Positions 37,915 through 47,091 of a stretch of DNA of 64,000 nt are shown here, in pieces. The notes beneath the pieces were generated by a model. The model was not told the DNA's origin. It made no database searches and worked only from the letters and a program-made list of their open reading frames with translations. The stretch covers positions 3,162,001 to 3,226,000 of the forward strand of contig NZ_CP139286.1 of the NCBI RefSeq assembly GCF_034067285.1, given 5' to 3'. The position numbers and the translations under genes were made by a program. Every line of letters starts with the position of its first letter. Within the stretch, counting starts at the first letter, position 1. This stretch comes from Acinetobacter pittii (GTDB lineage: Bacteria > Pseudomonadota > Gammaproteobacteria > Pseudomonadales > Moraxellaceae).

Positions 37915-38008
37915 CTTACTTTTCAAAGATGAAAAGTAAGCAAAAATCTTTTGTTAGACTGATGGTACTTCCTTGTACCACAGTCTAACTGGCGGCATCC
38001 ATGCCGCC
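37915..38008. repeat. Triple-hairpin intergenic element
   Basis: Three perfect or near-perfect hairpins lie in tandem within 94 bp: CTTACTTTTC/GAAAAGTAAG (37915-37940, 6-nt loop); GTTAGACTG-A-TGGTAC/GTACCA-CAGTCTAAC (37953-37989, 15 bp with one bulge, 6-nt loop); GGCGGCAT/ATGCCGCC (37991-38008, 2-nt loop). The gap lies between convergent rdgB and the AEC gene and has no T tract on either side, so terminator function is doubtful. The layout resembles a dispersed structured repeat; only one copy is in this window. Confidence 0.6.
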
Positions 38009-38050
38009 TTCGCACAAGTAAGTGTAGGAAACTTAGAATTAAGTAATTAA

Positions 38051-38926
38051 TTAGACGAACAAGTGTAAAAACACAGCATAAATCGCAATACACACACAAC
38101 TCACAATCGTCCCAGAAGCGATATAAGCCGCAGATCTACCCGTTCCTTGATAATGAGTTTCTAGTGCTACAATATTGGCTGCTGGCGGCAAACAAAACAT
38201 TAAAAACATCACTCCAATTTGCTGAGAAATATTTGGAATCGGTAGAAACCTATAAGTTAAGCCGCAAAGTACAACCCCACAGGCAACTTTAAATGCTTGA
38301 GCTTTCGTACTATAAATTAAGTCTTTTAAATGTACTCGAGTACGACGCAGCCACATTCCCAATACACACATGCCAGCAAAAGTCATTGCGAACTTGGCAA
38401 CCTCATATACCCAATGTATGGCGGGATGCTCGAGATGTTGAGCCCCTAATAACCTGAGCAAAAGTGCACAAAAGATTGAAATACACGGTGGTGAAGTTAA
38501 AACCTTTTTTAATATGCTGAGCTTACTTTGTGGTGCGGTGGTGACGGCCGTAACAGCCCATGCATTTCCAAAAAGAGACATCCCAATATATAGCGCAACA
38601 ATTGGAGCCGTAGCATCAGGACCAAATAAAGCCATGGCAAAAGGAAAACCAAGCCAGCCCATGTTGGTATAACTCACGCAAAGCGCTAATAATCTGTCTT
38701 TAAATAAAGCTAAATATGCAAAGAAAATAAGAAATGCTGAACCGAAGCTAAAGAGCATTAAACTCAAACTACCCGGTTGATAAAATACCATGTTGTAAAT
38801 AATCACAACCGGAATCAGTAAGCGAGCAAGCCAAGCTGAAAGAATAGGTTTTATGGTTTCGGCAAGGGAAGTCTGGGCAAGTAAAAGTCCTGTGATAAAT
38901 GCCAATACAGGCAGTAGTAGCGCCAT
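38051..38926 (-). CDS. AEC (auxin efflux carrier) family transporter
   Basis: A 291-residue inner-membrane protein with about nine to ten hydrophobic helices. It opens MALLLPVLAFITGLLLAQTS. The repeated AEC topology and the central region SYTNMGWLGFPFAMALFG (matching the N-x-G-xx-G/P-x-P pattern of the family) support the call. AGGAG precedes the ATG at 38926. The family exports small organic acids, amino acids or auxin-like compounds, so the substrate cannot be named. It is divergent from tatA, whose PHO-like box lies about 180 bp away. Confidence 0.82.
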   Translation of the reverse strand: MALLLPVLAFITGLLLAQTSLAETIKPILSAWLARLLIPVVIIYNMVFYQPGSLSLMLFSFGSAFLIFFAYLALFKDRLLALCVSYTNMGWLGFPFAMALFGPDATAPIVALYIGMSLFGNAWAVTAVTTAPQSKLSILKKVLTSPPCISIFCALLLRLLGAQHLEHPAIHWVYEVAKFAMTFAGMCVLGMWLRRTRVHLKDLIYSTKAQAFKVACGVVLCGLTYRFLPIPNISQQIGVMFLMFCLPPAANIVALETHYQGTGRSAAYIASGTIVSCVCIAIYAVFLHLFV

Positions 38927-39105
38927 GCTCTCTCCTCTTGCTCATTAAAAACAGCTTGTTATGCTACACCTTTTCAAAGTGAAATGTGCTTTCCATTTCA
39001 AGTAATTTAAGCGCCCGATAACGGCGTGCCTATAAATTAAAAATCAGATAATATCTCTATGAAAATTATCTTTTTAGGCTTTATCCCTCATTCACTGTCT
39101 TAAAA

Positions 39106-39397
<292 letters not shown>

Positions 39398-39409
39398 AGG
39401 TTTTCGACC

Positions 39410-39847
39410 ATGCTTGATGTAGGAATGACAGAGCTACTCTGCTTTGCAATTATTGCAATTTTAGTTTTAGGTCCAGATAAACTACCGGAAGCTGCACGTT
39501 TTGCTGGCCGATGGTATGTTCGCCTAAAACGTTATATTACCAATTTGCAAAATGAGATTGATCAAGAGTTGCGTCTTTCTGAGTTTCGAAAAGAAATGCA
39601 AGAAGAGCTCAACCGCATTGAAGCACTAGAACGAAAAGTTCAACAACAACTTGAAGAAATCCAAAAACAAAATATTTCTGAAAATATAGATAAGACTGAG
39701 GCAGTTAAAAAGATGCCTCAACCTATTCGGATATGTCTTCCTATAACAGGCCATTATAAAGTTCCATATGTGGAAAAATTTGTGCCTTTCACATCATCAA
39801 CTGATATTTCAGAGACATCACCTGTTAAATTGAAGATTGCCGTATGA
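39410..39847 (+). CDS. tatB: TatB, twin-arginine translocase receptor subunit
   Basis: A 145-residue partner of TatC in the substrate receptor. The N-terminal membrane helix MLDVGMTELLCFAIIAILVLG is followed by the conserved PDKLPEAAR motif and a long amphipathic/coiled-coil helix (about 45-105, with LEEIQKQNIS). Lacking the FG hinge tail pattern of TatA but having LGPDKLPE marks it as TatB. It lies 12 bp after tatA and its stop overlaps the tatC start by four bases, so tatABC is one operon. Confidence 0.93.
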   Translation: MLDVGMTELLCFAIIAILVLGPDKLPEAARFAGRWYVRLKRYITNLQNEIDQELRLSEFRKEMQEELNRIEALERKVQQQLEEIQKQNISENIDKTEAVKKMPQPIRICLPITGHYKVPYVEKFVPFTSSTDISETSPVKLKIAV

Positions 39848-40614
39848 ACCAACTGCCTTCAACCACTGTAAATAGTCAGGAAAATTTAGACCAAATGCCA
39901 ATCATGAGCCATTTGGTTGTTTTAAGACGCCATTTATTTAGAATTGTCGGGGTAACCTTATTTTTATTCTTTTGCTTATTACCCTTTAGAAATAATACTT
40001 ACCAATTATTATCCGAACCTTTAAGGCTGCAACTCCCGACCTCCTCCTCAATGATTGCAACCGATGTCACTGCAACATTTATGGCACCTTTTAAACTCAA
40101 TTTATTTGTCGCGCTTGTACTGGCAATGCCATTTATTCTTTATGAAATATGGTCATTTGTTCGTCCGGCGCTATATCAAAAAGAACGCCATTTAGCCCTG
40201 CCATTACTCATCGGTAGTATTGTCTTGTTTTATGCGGGCGTTGCTTTTGCATATTACATTACCCTTCCGGCAATTTTGCATTTCTTTATTAGTGTATCGC
40301 CTGAAACTGTTGCACCGATGACCGATATTAATAGCTATCTAAGCTTCTGCTTAAAGTTATTTTTAGTGTTTGGACTGACTTTTGAAATTCCAATCGCGAC
40401 TCTCTTGCTTATTTTAATTGGTGTCGTAAATACAAAAAGTCTTGCTGAAAAAAGACGTTTTATTATTGTAGGATGCTTTTTCGTTGCAATGTTTATTACC
40501 CCACCAGACGCTATTTCAATGGTGATGTTAGCAATTCCCATGTGGTTGCTTTTTGAGCTTGGTCTGCTCTTCGGTAAAATTCTTGAGAAAAGAAAAACTC
40601 ATTCTGCCGAATAA
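39844..40614 (+). CDS. tatC: TatC, twin-arginine translocase core receptor
   Basis: Six-helix membrane protein of 256 residues that reads the twin-arginine signal with TatB. E. coli counterparts are clear: the F94/E103 region (EIWSFVRPALYQKERHL), DINSYLSF and the PPD motif (ITPPDAIS, D211 counterpart). The N-terminal segment reads MSHLVVLRRHLF, so the usual HLxELRxRL has Val26 where Glu15 sits in E. coli, while the following Arg is kept. The altered codon is GTT at 39919-39921. It ends the tat operon, followed by a terminator and the first PhoX gene. Confidence 0.95.
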   Translation: MNQLPSTTVNSQENLDQMPIMSHLVVLRRHLFRIVGVTLFLFFCLLPFRNNTYQLLSEPLRLQLPTSSSMIATDVTATFMAPFKLNLFVALVLAMPFILYEIWSFVRPALYQKERHLALPLLIGSIVLFYAGVAFAYYITLPAILHFFISVSPETVAPMTDINSYLSFCLKLFLVFGLTFEIPIATLLLILIGVVNTKSLAEKRRFIIVGCFFVAMFITPPDAISMVMLAIPMWLLFELGLLFGKILEKRKTHSAE

Positions 40615-40628
40615 AATAGTTTTTAAGA

Positions 40629-40661
40629 AAAAGCCTGAACCTCGAAGTTCAGGCTTTTTTA
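40629..40661 (+). terminator. Terminator after tatC
   Basis: The stem AAGCCTGAAC/GTTCAGGCTT with a 6-nt loop is followed by TTTTATG, 15 bp after the tatC stop codon. Confidence 0.88.
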
Positions 40662-40705
40662 TGTAGAGCACTTTTTAATCTACAAAGCAATAAACTGTCT
40701 TCAAA

Positions 40706-40734
40706 GTGACTTAAAAATGTAAGAAAAGTGTCAT
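40706..40734 (+). promoter_or_regulatory. Candidate PHO box before the first PhoX gene
   Basis: GTGACTT, ATGTAAG and GTGTCAT recur on an 11-bp period, and a TAGAAT -10-like hexamer starts 11 bp after the last repeat (40745-40750). The coding start is 55 bp downstream of the box. Confidence 0.65.
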
Positions 40735-40789
40735 TTTTAATCCATAGAATCAACTCAACAAATATACCCACAAAATTTACGGATTTATT

Positions 40790-42742
40790 ATGACAACTGC
40801 TTCTAACCACCCAACACGTCGCGAAGTTTTAAAATGGTTTTCGGGGATTCCTTTCCTTCCATTAGGTGCGATGGCTACGGCAGCAACGTTAGCAGGTTGT
40901 AATGATAGTGATGATAGTTCTGTAATCACACCAACACCGCAACCAAGTAAATTAAAAAATGCAAAATTCACAGCAATGTCGGCGCCTACGACTGCAGCAG
41001 ATCGCGCAACGACTTTAGTGAATTCTAAATTAAAAATTGACTGGGAAAACTCAACCAGTACTGAATACCAACTTGCTTATAAACCCTTCTTTAAAACAGG
41101 TGATAGCGTACCAAAGCACGGTGGTGGAACTATTATCGCGGGTGGTTATTTTGATGTTAATGGCAATCCAATTATGGATAAATCGGTTGCTGGTAAAGAG
41201 CGTCAGTTCTTTTCTGACTGTCCAGATGGTTCGTCTTTAATTCAATTAGAAGGTGCAAAAGTTGAAGGCGTAGCAAACCCTGTGTTCCACGTTGTTCAAT
41301 TTGAATATAACTCTAAAGACCAAGCAGGCGGTGACACTTACGGTCAACTACCATCTCCAATCGCAATTTTGACTTTAGATCAAGACCCGAAAACAGGTCA
41401 CTTAGAGCTAAAAAAATACTTCAATGTTGACACTGCTCCTGTTCATGGCTTATGGATCACTTGTGGTGCAAGTTTATCGCCTTGGAACACTCACTTATCG
41501 AGTGAAGAATATGAGCCGGATGCATTCAATCAAGGCATTGGTGGTACAGATCCAAAATATCTTGGGAAATACTTCTTTGGTGATGAAACTAAAGCAAACC
41601 CATATAACTATGGTCATTTGCCAGAAGTAACGGTTAACCTAGATGGTACTGGTAGTATTAAAAAGCATTATTGTTTAGGTCGTATTTCTCATGAACTTAT
41701 TCATGTTATGCCAGACAACCGTACAGCGCTCATGGGTGATGACTACACCAACGGTGGTTTCTTCATGTTCGTTGCTGATAAAGAAAAAGATTTATCGGCA
41801 GGTACGCTCTATGTTGCTAAATACATCAATACGCTAACTGAAACATCACAAGCCAGCATTCAATGGATCAAACTTGGTCACGCGACAAGTAAAGAAATTG
41901 AAGATTTAGTTGCTGGTGGAATTAAATCAACTGACATCATGGAAAGTTTAACAACCAATCCAAATGATGCTAGTTACACTGAAATCACTTTGGCAAAGAA
42001 ACAGCTTTGGGTAAAACTTAAACCAGGCATGGAAAAAGCGGCCGCTTTCTTGGAAACACATCGCTATGCAGCGTTAAAAGGTGCAAGTATGGCGTTCACC
42101 AAGATGGAAGGTACTAACGTAAATATTAAAGATAAAATTGCGTACTCTGCTTTAGCTAATATTCAAGATTCAATGGTTGTTGGCGGTAAAGGTTATGTTG
42201 CGGAACATAATGTAGGATTCTCTAAAAAGATTACTGCTGGTGGCGTGCTTGCACACAAATTAGGTAAAAGCTTTACAGATAATGAAGGCAGCGCAATCAA
42301 TAGCGAATGGGTTCCTCTTTATTCATATATGTTGTTAATGGGTGAAGATCTTTCTGAGAAAGATAGCTTAGGTAATACAGCTCACCCAGACAAAGTTGCT
42401 AGCCCAGACAACCTGAAGTTCTCTGAAACTTTACGTACATTATTTATTGGTGAAGACTCGGGTAACCACGTGAATAACTTCTTGTGGGCATACAATGTAG
42501 ATACTAAAGAGTTAACACGACTGCTTTCTACACCAGCAGGTGCAGAGTCAACAGGTTTACATGCTGTAGATTCAATTAATGGTTGGACTTACATCATGAG
42601 CAACTTCCAACACCCAGGCGATAGCAGCAGTGTACCTGATGATGTAAAAGCATTAATTAACCAAAATTATAATAATGGTTATAGCGCAAACGTCGGCTAT
42701 ATTACAGCAGACCCAATTGCCCCTTCTGTTACAACCAAATAA
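40790..42742 (+). CDS. Tat-exported PhoX-family (DUF839) lipoprotein, short
   Basis: A 650-residue secreted PhoX-type protein; relatives are calcium-dependent alkaline phosphatases that free phosphate from organic esters. The N-terminus combines a twin-arginine motif (TRREVLK, Arg10-Arg11) with a lipobox (TLAGC, Cys37). An acidic linker (NDSDDSS) follows, so an outer-membrane lipoprotein is likely. GASLSPWNTHLSSEEYEPDAF is a diverged version of the family TPWGTxLTxEE segment. It lies directly after tatABC with a PHO-like box of its own. It is more diverged than its neighbour, so activity may differ. Confidence 0.82.
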   Translation: MTTASNHPTRREVLKWFSGIPFLPLGAMATAATLAGCNDSDDSSVITPTPQPSKLKNAKFTAMSAPTTAADRATTLVNSKLKIDWENSTSTEYQLAYKPFFKTGDSVPKHGGGTIIAGGYFDVNGNPIMDKSVAGKERQFFSDCPDGSSLIQLEGAKVEGVANPVFHVVQFEYNSKDQAGGDTYGQLPSPIAILTLDQDPKTGHLELKKYFNVDTAPVHGLWITCGASLSPWNTHLSSEEYEPDAFNQGIGGTDPKYLGKYFFGDETKANPYNYGHLPEVTVNLDGTGSIKKHYCLGRISHELIHVMPDNRTALMGDDYTNGGFFMFVADKEKDLSAGTLYVAKYINTLTETSQASIQWIKLGHATSKEIEDLVAGGIKSTDIMESLTTNPNDASYTEITLAKKQLWVKLKPGMEKAAAFLETHRYAALKGASMAFTKMEGTNVNIKDKIAYSALANIQDSMVVGGKGYVAEHNVGFSKKITAGGVLAHKLGKSFTDNEGSAINSEWVPLYSYMLLMGEDLSEKDSLGNTAHPDKVASPDNLKFSETLRTLFIGEDSGNHVNNFLWAYNVDTKELTRLLSTPAGAESTGLHAVDSINGWTYIMSNFQHPGDSSSVPDDVKALINQNYNNGYSANVGYITADPIAPSVTTK

Positions 42743-42764
42743 TTTTTCATAACATCTTTAAGTA

Positions 42765-42799
42765 TTAAAGCTGGCCAAGGTCAGCTTTAATGTTTTTTA
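42765..42799 (+). terminator. Terminator after the first PhoX gene
   Basis: The stem TTAAAGCTGGCC/GGTCAGCTTTAA (one G-T pair, two-base loop) is followed by TGTTTTTTAC. Confidence 0.85.
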
Positions 42800-42848
42800 C
42801 AGTCGACTTTCACTTTTTATGAAAAAAATTATAGAACATTTCATTAAC

Positions 42849-42877
42849 TTATCATCAAAACGTCAAAGCCTCGTCAC
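42849..42877 (+). promoter_or_regulatory. Candidate PHO box before the second PhoX gene
   Basis: TTATCAT, ACGTCAA and TCGTCAC lie on an 11-bp period, 62 bp before the start of the gene. It is weaker than the two upstream boxes, but the phasing is the same. Confidence 0.55.
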
Positions 42878-42939
42878 ATTCACAAACTAAGCTCATGAAG
42901 AATTTTAGAACAATCTCTTTATTTACTTAGGAATTTCCC

Positions 42940-45273
42940 ATGACAGAGCTGACGCCATATCATGAAGACCAAGAACTGGACAATAATACTTCTGACAATA
43001 CCCACTTTCGCGACATTTTAGAACAACACATCAGTCGCCGTAGTTTAATTACAAAAGCAGCAAGCGGTGCGGTAGCACTAACTTTAGCCTCTACCTTAAC
43101 AGGCTGTAATGATAGTGACGATGACTCAGGTTCAAACAATGGTGAGACTACACCAGTAGATCCAAATAAAAAACCAGAAAAATTAACTTTTACCGCAGTT
43201 GCGAAAAACCATAACGATATTGTGACTGTACCTGAAGGTTATGAAGCGAATGTCATTTATGCTTTGGGTGATTCAATCAACCCAAGAGTTGGAGATTGGG
43301 ATGACAATAATATTCCATCAGGCCCAAGCTTCCAGTTCCGTTCAGGGGATTGTCATGACGGCATGCATTTCTTTGGTTTAAATACTTCAACAAAAAACTT
43401 TGATGAAAGTATTTCAGCTGAAGGCTTATTGGTGATGAATCACGAATATATCAACCAAACGTTCCTTCACCCCAAAGGCCCAACAAAAGTTGATGGACGC
43501 CGCCCTGAAGATGAAGTCATTCGTGAAACCAATGCACATGGGGTTTCTATTGTTCACATCAAAAAAGATGCAGCAACTCAAAAAGTAACAATTGATAAAA
43601 ACTCTATTTTTAATCGTCGTATTACCGCTTCTACAGTTATGGAGTTTGCAGGTGCAGCAGCTGGTTCTGGCTTGCTTGCAACTCGCTTCTCACCTGCTGG
43701 ACGTCAAACACGTGGCACTCATAATAACTGCGGTAATGGTTATACGCCTTGGGGCACATACTTAACTACTGAAGAAAACTTTATTGGTTATTTCCAACGT
43801 TCAGGTAGTGATGAATATGCACGTACAGATGCAGAAAAAATTGCATTAAAACGTTATGGTTTAGGTGTTAAAAAAGATGAACCTTATTTGTATGAGAAAG
43901 ATGAAAAAGGTGCTCCTAAAAAAGATAAAGATGGCAATATCATTTACTTAAAAGATAAAAATGGTGAGTTCATCCCTAACGTTGATGAACAAGGGCGCCA
44001 AATTTATTTAGGCACAAGTTCACGTTACGGCTGGGAAACAGCAATTGGTCAAGTAGAGTCACAAGACTTGTATGATCGCTGGAATGCTGATGTAAAAACT
44101 GCACAAGCTACCCAAGATTATCGTAACGGTCCAAATACATTCGGGTGGATGGTTGAGATTGATCCATTTGATGGACGTCAAAATCCAGTTAAACGTACCT
44201 CATTAGGTCGTTTTGCACATGAAGATAGTGCTTGCCGTGCTGTAGTAGGTCAGCCATTAGCGTTTTATATGGGTGATGATTCTCGCGGTGAGTACATCTA
44301 TAAGTTTGTCTCTACCGCAGTGTGGGATGCCAAAGATGTAAATCGTGGCTATACAGCTGGCGACAAATATATGAACGCGGGTAAATTGTATGTTGCCAAA
44401 TTTAATAACGATGGTACAGGTCAATGGATTGAGCTTGCATATGGTAAAAATGGCTTAAATGAAAGTAATTCGACTTACCCATTTAAATCTCAAGCAGACG
44501 TTGCCACATTTGCACGTTTGGCAGGTGATGCAGTCGGTGCTACAAAAATGGACCGTCCAGAATGGTGTACGGTTAACCCAGTAAACGGCGAAGTCTATGT
44601 CACCCTAACCAACAACTCAAATCGTGGTAAAGATTACGCGACCGATGCTGTAAACCCACGTAACTACACAGACCTCTACAACGGCACTAAAGAGCAAAAG
44701 GGTAACATTAACGGTCACATTATCCGCTTTAAAGAAACTGATGACAAAACCACTGCCGAAACCTTCAAGTGGGATATTTATCTGTTTGGTGCAGAAGCAT
44801 CGATGGCTTCAAACATCAACTTGTCTGGCCTAACCGACAATAATGATTTGTCATCTCCAGACGGGATGTGGTTTGACCCACGTGGCGTACTTTGGATTCA
44901 GACAGATGATGGTGCTTACACCGATGTTACTAACTGTATGATGCTTGCTGCACTACCAGGCCAAATTGGTGATGGTGGTACTGCAACTACGTCAAATGGC
45001 CAACAAACGCTAGTCGGTGCTAAAGTTACAGACTCAACACTACGCCGTTTCTTGGTTGGACCAAAGCAATGTGAAATTACAGGCATTGCCATGACACCTG
45101 ACCACAAAGCAATCTTTATTAATGTTCAACACCCTGGTGAAGACTCGAAAAGTTACTCGACACCAGACAGTAACTGGCCTGCAACCCAGAAAGATCCAAG
45201 CAATAAAACTGCACGTCCACGTTCAGCAACTGTGGTGATTACCCGTAAAGATGGCGGTGTGATCGCGGGTTAA
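42940..45273 (+). CDS. Tat-exported PhoX-family phosphatase lipoprotein, long
   Basis: A 777-residue PhoX-type phosphatase. After a polar N-terminus, the twin-arginine motif SRRSLITK (Arg33-Arg34) and a lipobox (TLTGC, Cys56) are followed by the acidic linker NDSDDDSG. The catalytic-domain signature NCGNGYTPWGTYLTTEENF (near residue 266) is closer to canonical PhoX than that of its neighbour. Later segments SSPDGMWFDPRGVLWIQTDD and FINVQHPGED match the beta-propeller blades of the family. It is separated from the first PhoX by a terminator and carries its own PHO-like box. Role: release of phosphate at the outer membrane when phosphate is scarce (inferred). Confidence 0.88.
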   Translation: MTELTPYHEDQELDNNTSDNTHFRDILEQHISRRSLITKAASGAVALTLASTLTGCNDSDDDSGSNNGETTPVDPNKKPEKLTFTAVAKNHNDIVTVPEGYEANVIYALGDSINPRVGDWDDNNIPSGPSFQFRSGDCHDGMHFFGLNTSTKNFDESISAEGLLVMNHEYINQTFLHPKGPTKVDGRRPEDEVIRETNAHGVSIVHIKKDAATQKVTIDKNSIFNRRITASTVMEFAGAAAGSGLLATRFSPAGRQTRGTHNNCGNGYTPWGTYLTTEENFIGYFQRSGSDEYARTDAEKIALKRYGLGVKKDEPYLYEKDEKGAPKKDKDGNIIYLKDKNGEFIPNVDEQGRQIYLGTSSRYGWETAIGQVESQDLYDRWNADVKTAQATQDYRNGPNTFGWMVEIDPFDGRQNPVKRTSLGRFAHEDSACRAVVGQPLAFYMGDDSRGEYIYKFVSTAVWDAKDVNRGYTAGDKYMNAGKLYVAKFNNDGTGQWIELAYGKNGLNESNSTYPFKSQADVATFARLAGDAVGATKMDRPEWCTVNPVNGEVYVTLTNNSNRGKDYATDAVNPRNYTDLYNGTKEQKGNINGHIIRFKETDDKTTAETFKWDIYLFGAEASMASNINLSGLTDNNDLSSPDGMWFDPRGVLWIQTDDGAYTDVTNCMMLAALPGQIGDGGTATTSNGQQTLVGAKVTDSTLRRFLVGPKQCEITGIAMTPDHKAIFINVQHPGEDSKSYSTPDSNWPATQKDPSNKTARPRSATVVITRKDGGVIAG

Positions 45274-45286
45274 TTCTTAAGTAATT

Positions 45287-45317
45287 AAAAATGCCGGTCA
45301 ATTGATCGGCATTTTTA
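45287..45317 (+). terminator. Terminator between the long PhoX gene and the NRDE gene
   Basis: A long stem, AAATGCCGGTCAA/TTGATCGGCATTT (one G-T pair), is flanked by A and T runs and works in both directions for the convergent genes. Confidence 0.85.
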
Positions 45318-45320
45318 TTA

Positions 45321-46100
45321 TCATCGATTTAAGAGAACCTGTTGCTGAACGATTTGTCCACTATGCTCGCCTTGTTGGGTCTTTTCCAACCAAAGCCATT
45401 TATTATTGGTCATTCTTAGAAAGTTTGAGCAACGTGTTCCATACACAGGACTTTGAATAAAGGTTGAGGATAACAACTCCTCCATTTCTGGCTGGATGCC
45501 TGTATTGGGTAGTAATGCTGTCGTAACTTTACGCTCATCTTCAAGAATATCCCACGCCGCATGCTGTAAAGTTAACTCTTCCGTTTGGTGCTGAAGCATA
45601 GGCAAAAACTCTTGCGTAAAGCGTGTTCGTAAATGTTTAGTTTTCTCCCAATGTTCAGACATCAAGCCATTCGAAACCACGTAAACACCGTTAGCTAAGA
45701 CTTGCGGCGCTTCACCACGGTTACTCATATAAACCGCTTGATCCGCATTTCCCATAAACAAATTAAAGCCAGCAAAATTCTGTTGCTGTTGTTCTAATTG
45801 TTGAGCAAATCGAATTGGCAATAAATCAGATTCTAAAAAAGCCTGAACCAAATGGCCCCGAGAAGTTTCATATGACTTTTGATCTCGTCCATCACGAAAA
45901 TTGGTTAACACAGCCCATCGACCTTGAGGTGTTATTCCCATCCAAGTACCGCCCGACTGTAAGTCTTGCCCTGCAATAATCGGCGTATGATCCCATTGAT
46001 GCAATAATGCGGTTGGTCGATGATAGAACTCATCCCGATTTGACATAAGACACAAGGGCATATCATCCAGAACATGCCATGCTAAAGCGACAATACACAT
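45321..46100 (-). CDS. NRDE/TANGO2-family protein
   Basis: A 259-residue member of the NRDE family, related to eukaryotic TANGO2. The N-terminal Cys2 and the eponymous motif NRDE (21-24, in SNRDEFYHRPT) are present. GGTWMGITPQGRWAVLTNFR near residue 53 and YVVSNGLMSEHWEKTKHLR (about 145-163) are the further family blocks. An N-terminal Cys after Met suggests an Ntn-hydrolase fold. Bacterial members lack a firm role, although haem trafficking has been proposed for TANGO2. It is divergent from lgt. Confidence 0.87.
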   Translation of the reverse strand: MCIVALAWHVLDDMPLCLMSNRDEFYHRPTALLHQWDHTPIIAGQDLQSGGTWMGITPQGRWAVLTNFRDGRDQKSYETSRGHLVQAFLESDLLPIRFAQQLEQQQQNFAGFNLFMGNADQAVYMSNRGEAPQVLANGVYVVSNGLMSEHWEKTKHLRTRFTQEFLPMLQHQTEELTLQHAAWDILEDERKVTTALLPNTGIQPEMEELLSSTFIQSPVYGTRCSNFLRMTNNKWLWLEKTQQGEHSGQIVQQQVLLNR

Positions 46101-46193
46101 CTTTTCTTATTCCCTATCTTTACACATTGAATGTACAACATTTTTCACATCATTCCGCTACAATCTGTCAAAACGTAAGATCAAGGAGCAGCA

Positions 46194-47012
46194 ATGCTGA
46201 CCTATCCTAATATCGATCCGGTCGCAATACATCTAGGACCTCTTCAAGTTCATTGGTATGGACTCATGTATTTATTGGCATTTTTATGTGCTTGGGGGCT
46301 TGCTTCCTACCGTGCCAAACAGCGTGATGGCTGGACATCGGACATGGTTTCCGATCTGGTGTTTTATGGTGCCTTAGGTGTCGTTCTGGGCGGTCGTGTC
46401 GGCTATGTCCTTTTCTATGAGTTTGATAAATTCCTTGAAAACCCGATTTGGCTCTTTCAAGTCTGGACAGGTGGTATGAGTTTCCACGGCGGCTTTTTAG
46501 GCGTCATGATTGCGATGTTATTTTGGTGTAAAAAGTACCAAAAAACATGGTTCCAAACCCTCGACTTTATTGCGCCATGTGTACCAACTGGCCTAATGTT
46601 TGGACGCTTTGGTAACTTCATTGGCGGAGAGTTATACGGCCGTGCGGTAACTGATCCTAATTACCCATTTGGTATGATATTCCCAACTGATCCATTACAA
46701 CTGGTACGCCATCCATCACAAATTTATCAAGCAATTTGTGAAGGCTTAATCCTATTTATTATCTTGTGGTGGTTTAGTTCAAAACCACGTCCACGTATGG
46801 CAGTTTCTGCTTTATTCTTAATGGGTTATGGCGTTGCGCGCTTTGTGATGGAATTCTTCCGTCAACCCGATGCGGACCAAGGTTTTATTCTATTTGGCTG
46901 GATGACTAAAGGACAAATCCTCACCGTTCCAATGTTGCTGATTGGCCTTTGGATGATGTGGTATGCCTATCAAAAGAAAATTTATGACTGGGGTCCACAA
47001 AAGAACAGTTAA
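46194..47012 (+). CDS. lgt: Prolipoprotein diacylglyceryl transferase
   Basis: Inner-membrane enzyme that attaches diacylglycerol to the lipobox Cys of prelipoproteins. The 272 residues form about seven helices. The HGGFLG motif (near residue 98) and the signature GRFGNFIGGELYGR (near 139-152) include the essential residues. AAGGAG lies upstream of the ATG at 46194. It stands near two predicted PhoX lipoproteins and other lipoprotein genes in this window that would be its substrates. A terminator follows. Confidence 0.96.
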   Translation: MLTYPNIDPVAIHLGPLQVHWYGLMYLLAFLCAWGLASYRAKQRDGWTSDMVSDLVFYGALGVVLGGRVGYVLFYEFDKFLENPIWLFQVWTGGMSFHGGFLGVMIAMLFWCKKYQKTWFQTLDFIAPCVPTGLMFGRFGNFIGGELYGRAVTDPNYPFGMIFPTDPLQLVRHPSQIYQAICEGLILFIILWWFSSKPRPRMAVSALFLMGYGVARFVMEFFRQPDADQGFILFGWMTKGQILTVPMLLIGLWMMWYAYQKKIYDWGPQKNS

Positions 47013-47023
47013 TATGATAAATC

Positions 47024-47053
47024 AGAGGAGTTTCGGCTCCTCTTTTCTTTTTT
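47024..47053 (+). terminator. Terminator after lgt
   Basis: The stem AGAGGAG/CTCCTCT with a 6-nt loop is followed by TTTCTTTTTT. Confidence 0.85.
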
Positions 47054-47091
47054 ATGCTACAGTTTTACTCTCCCAAAAATGAAGATATGCC

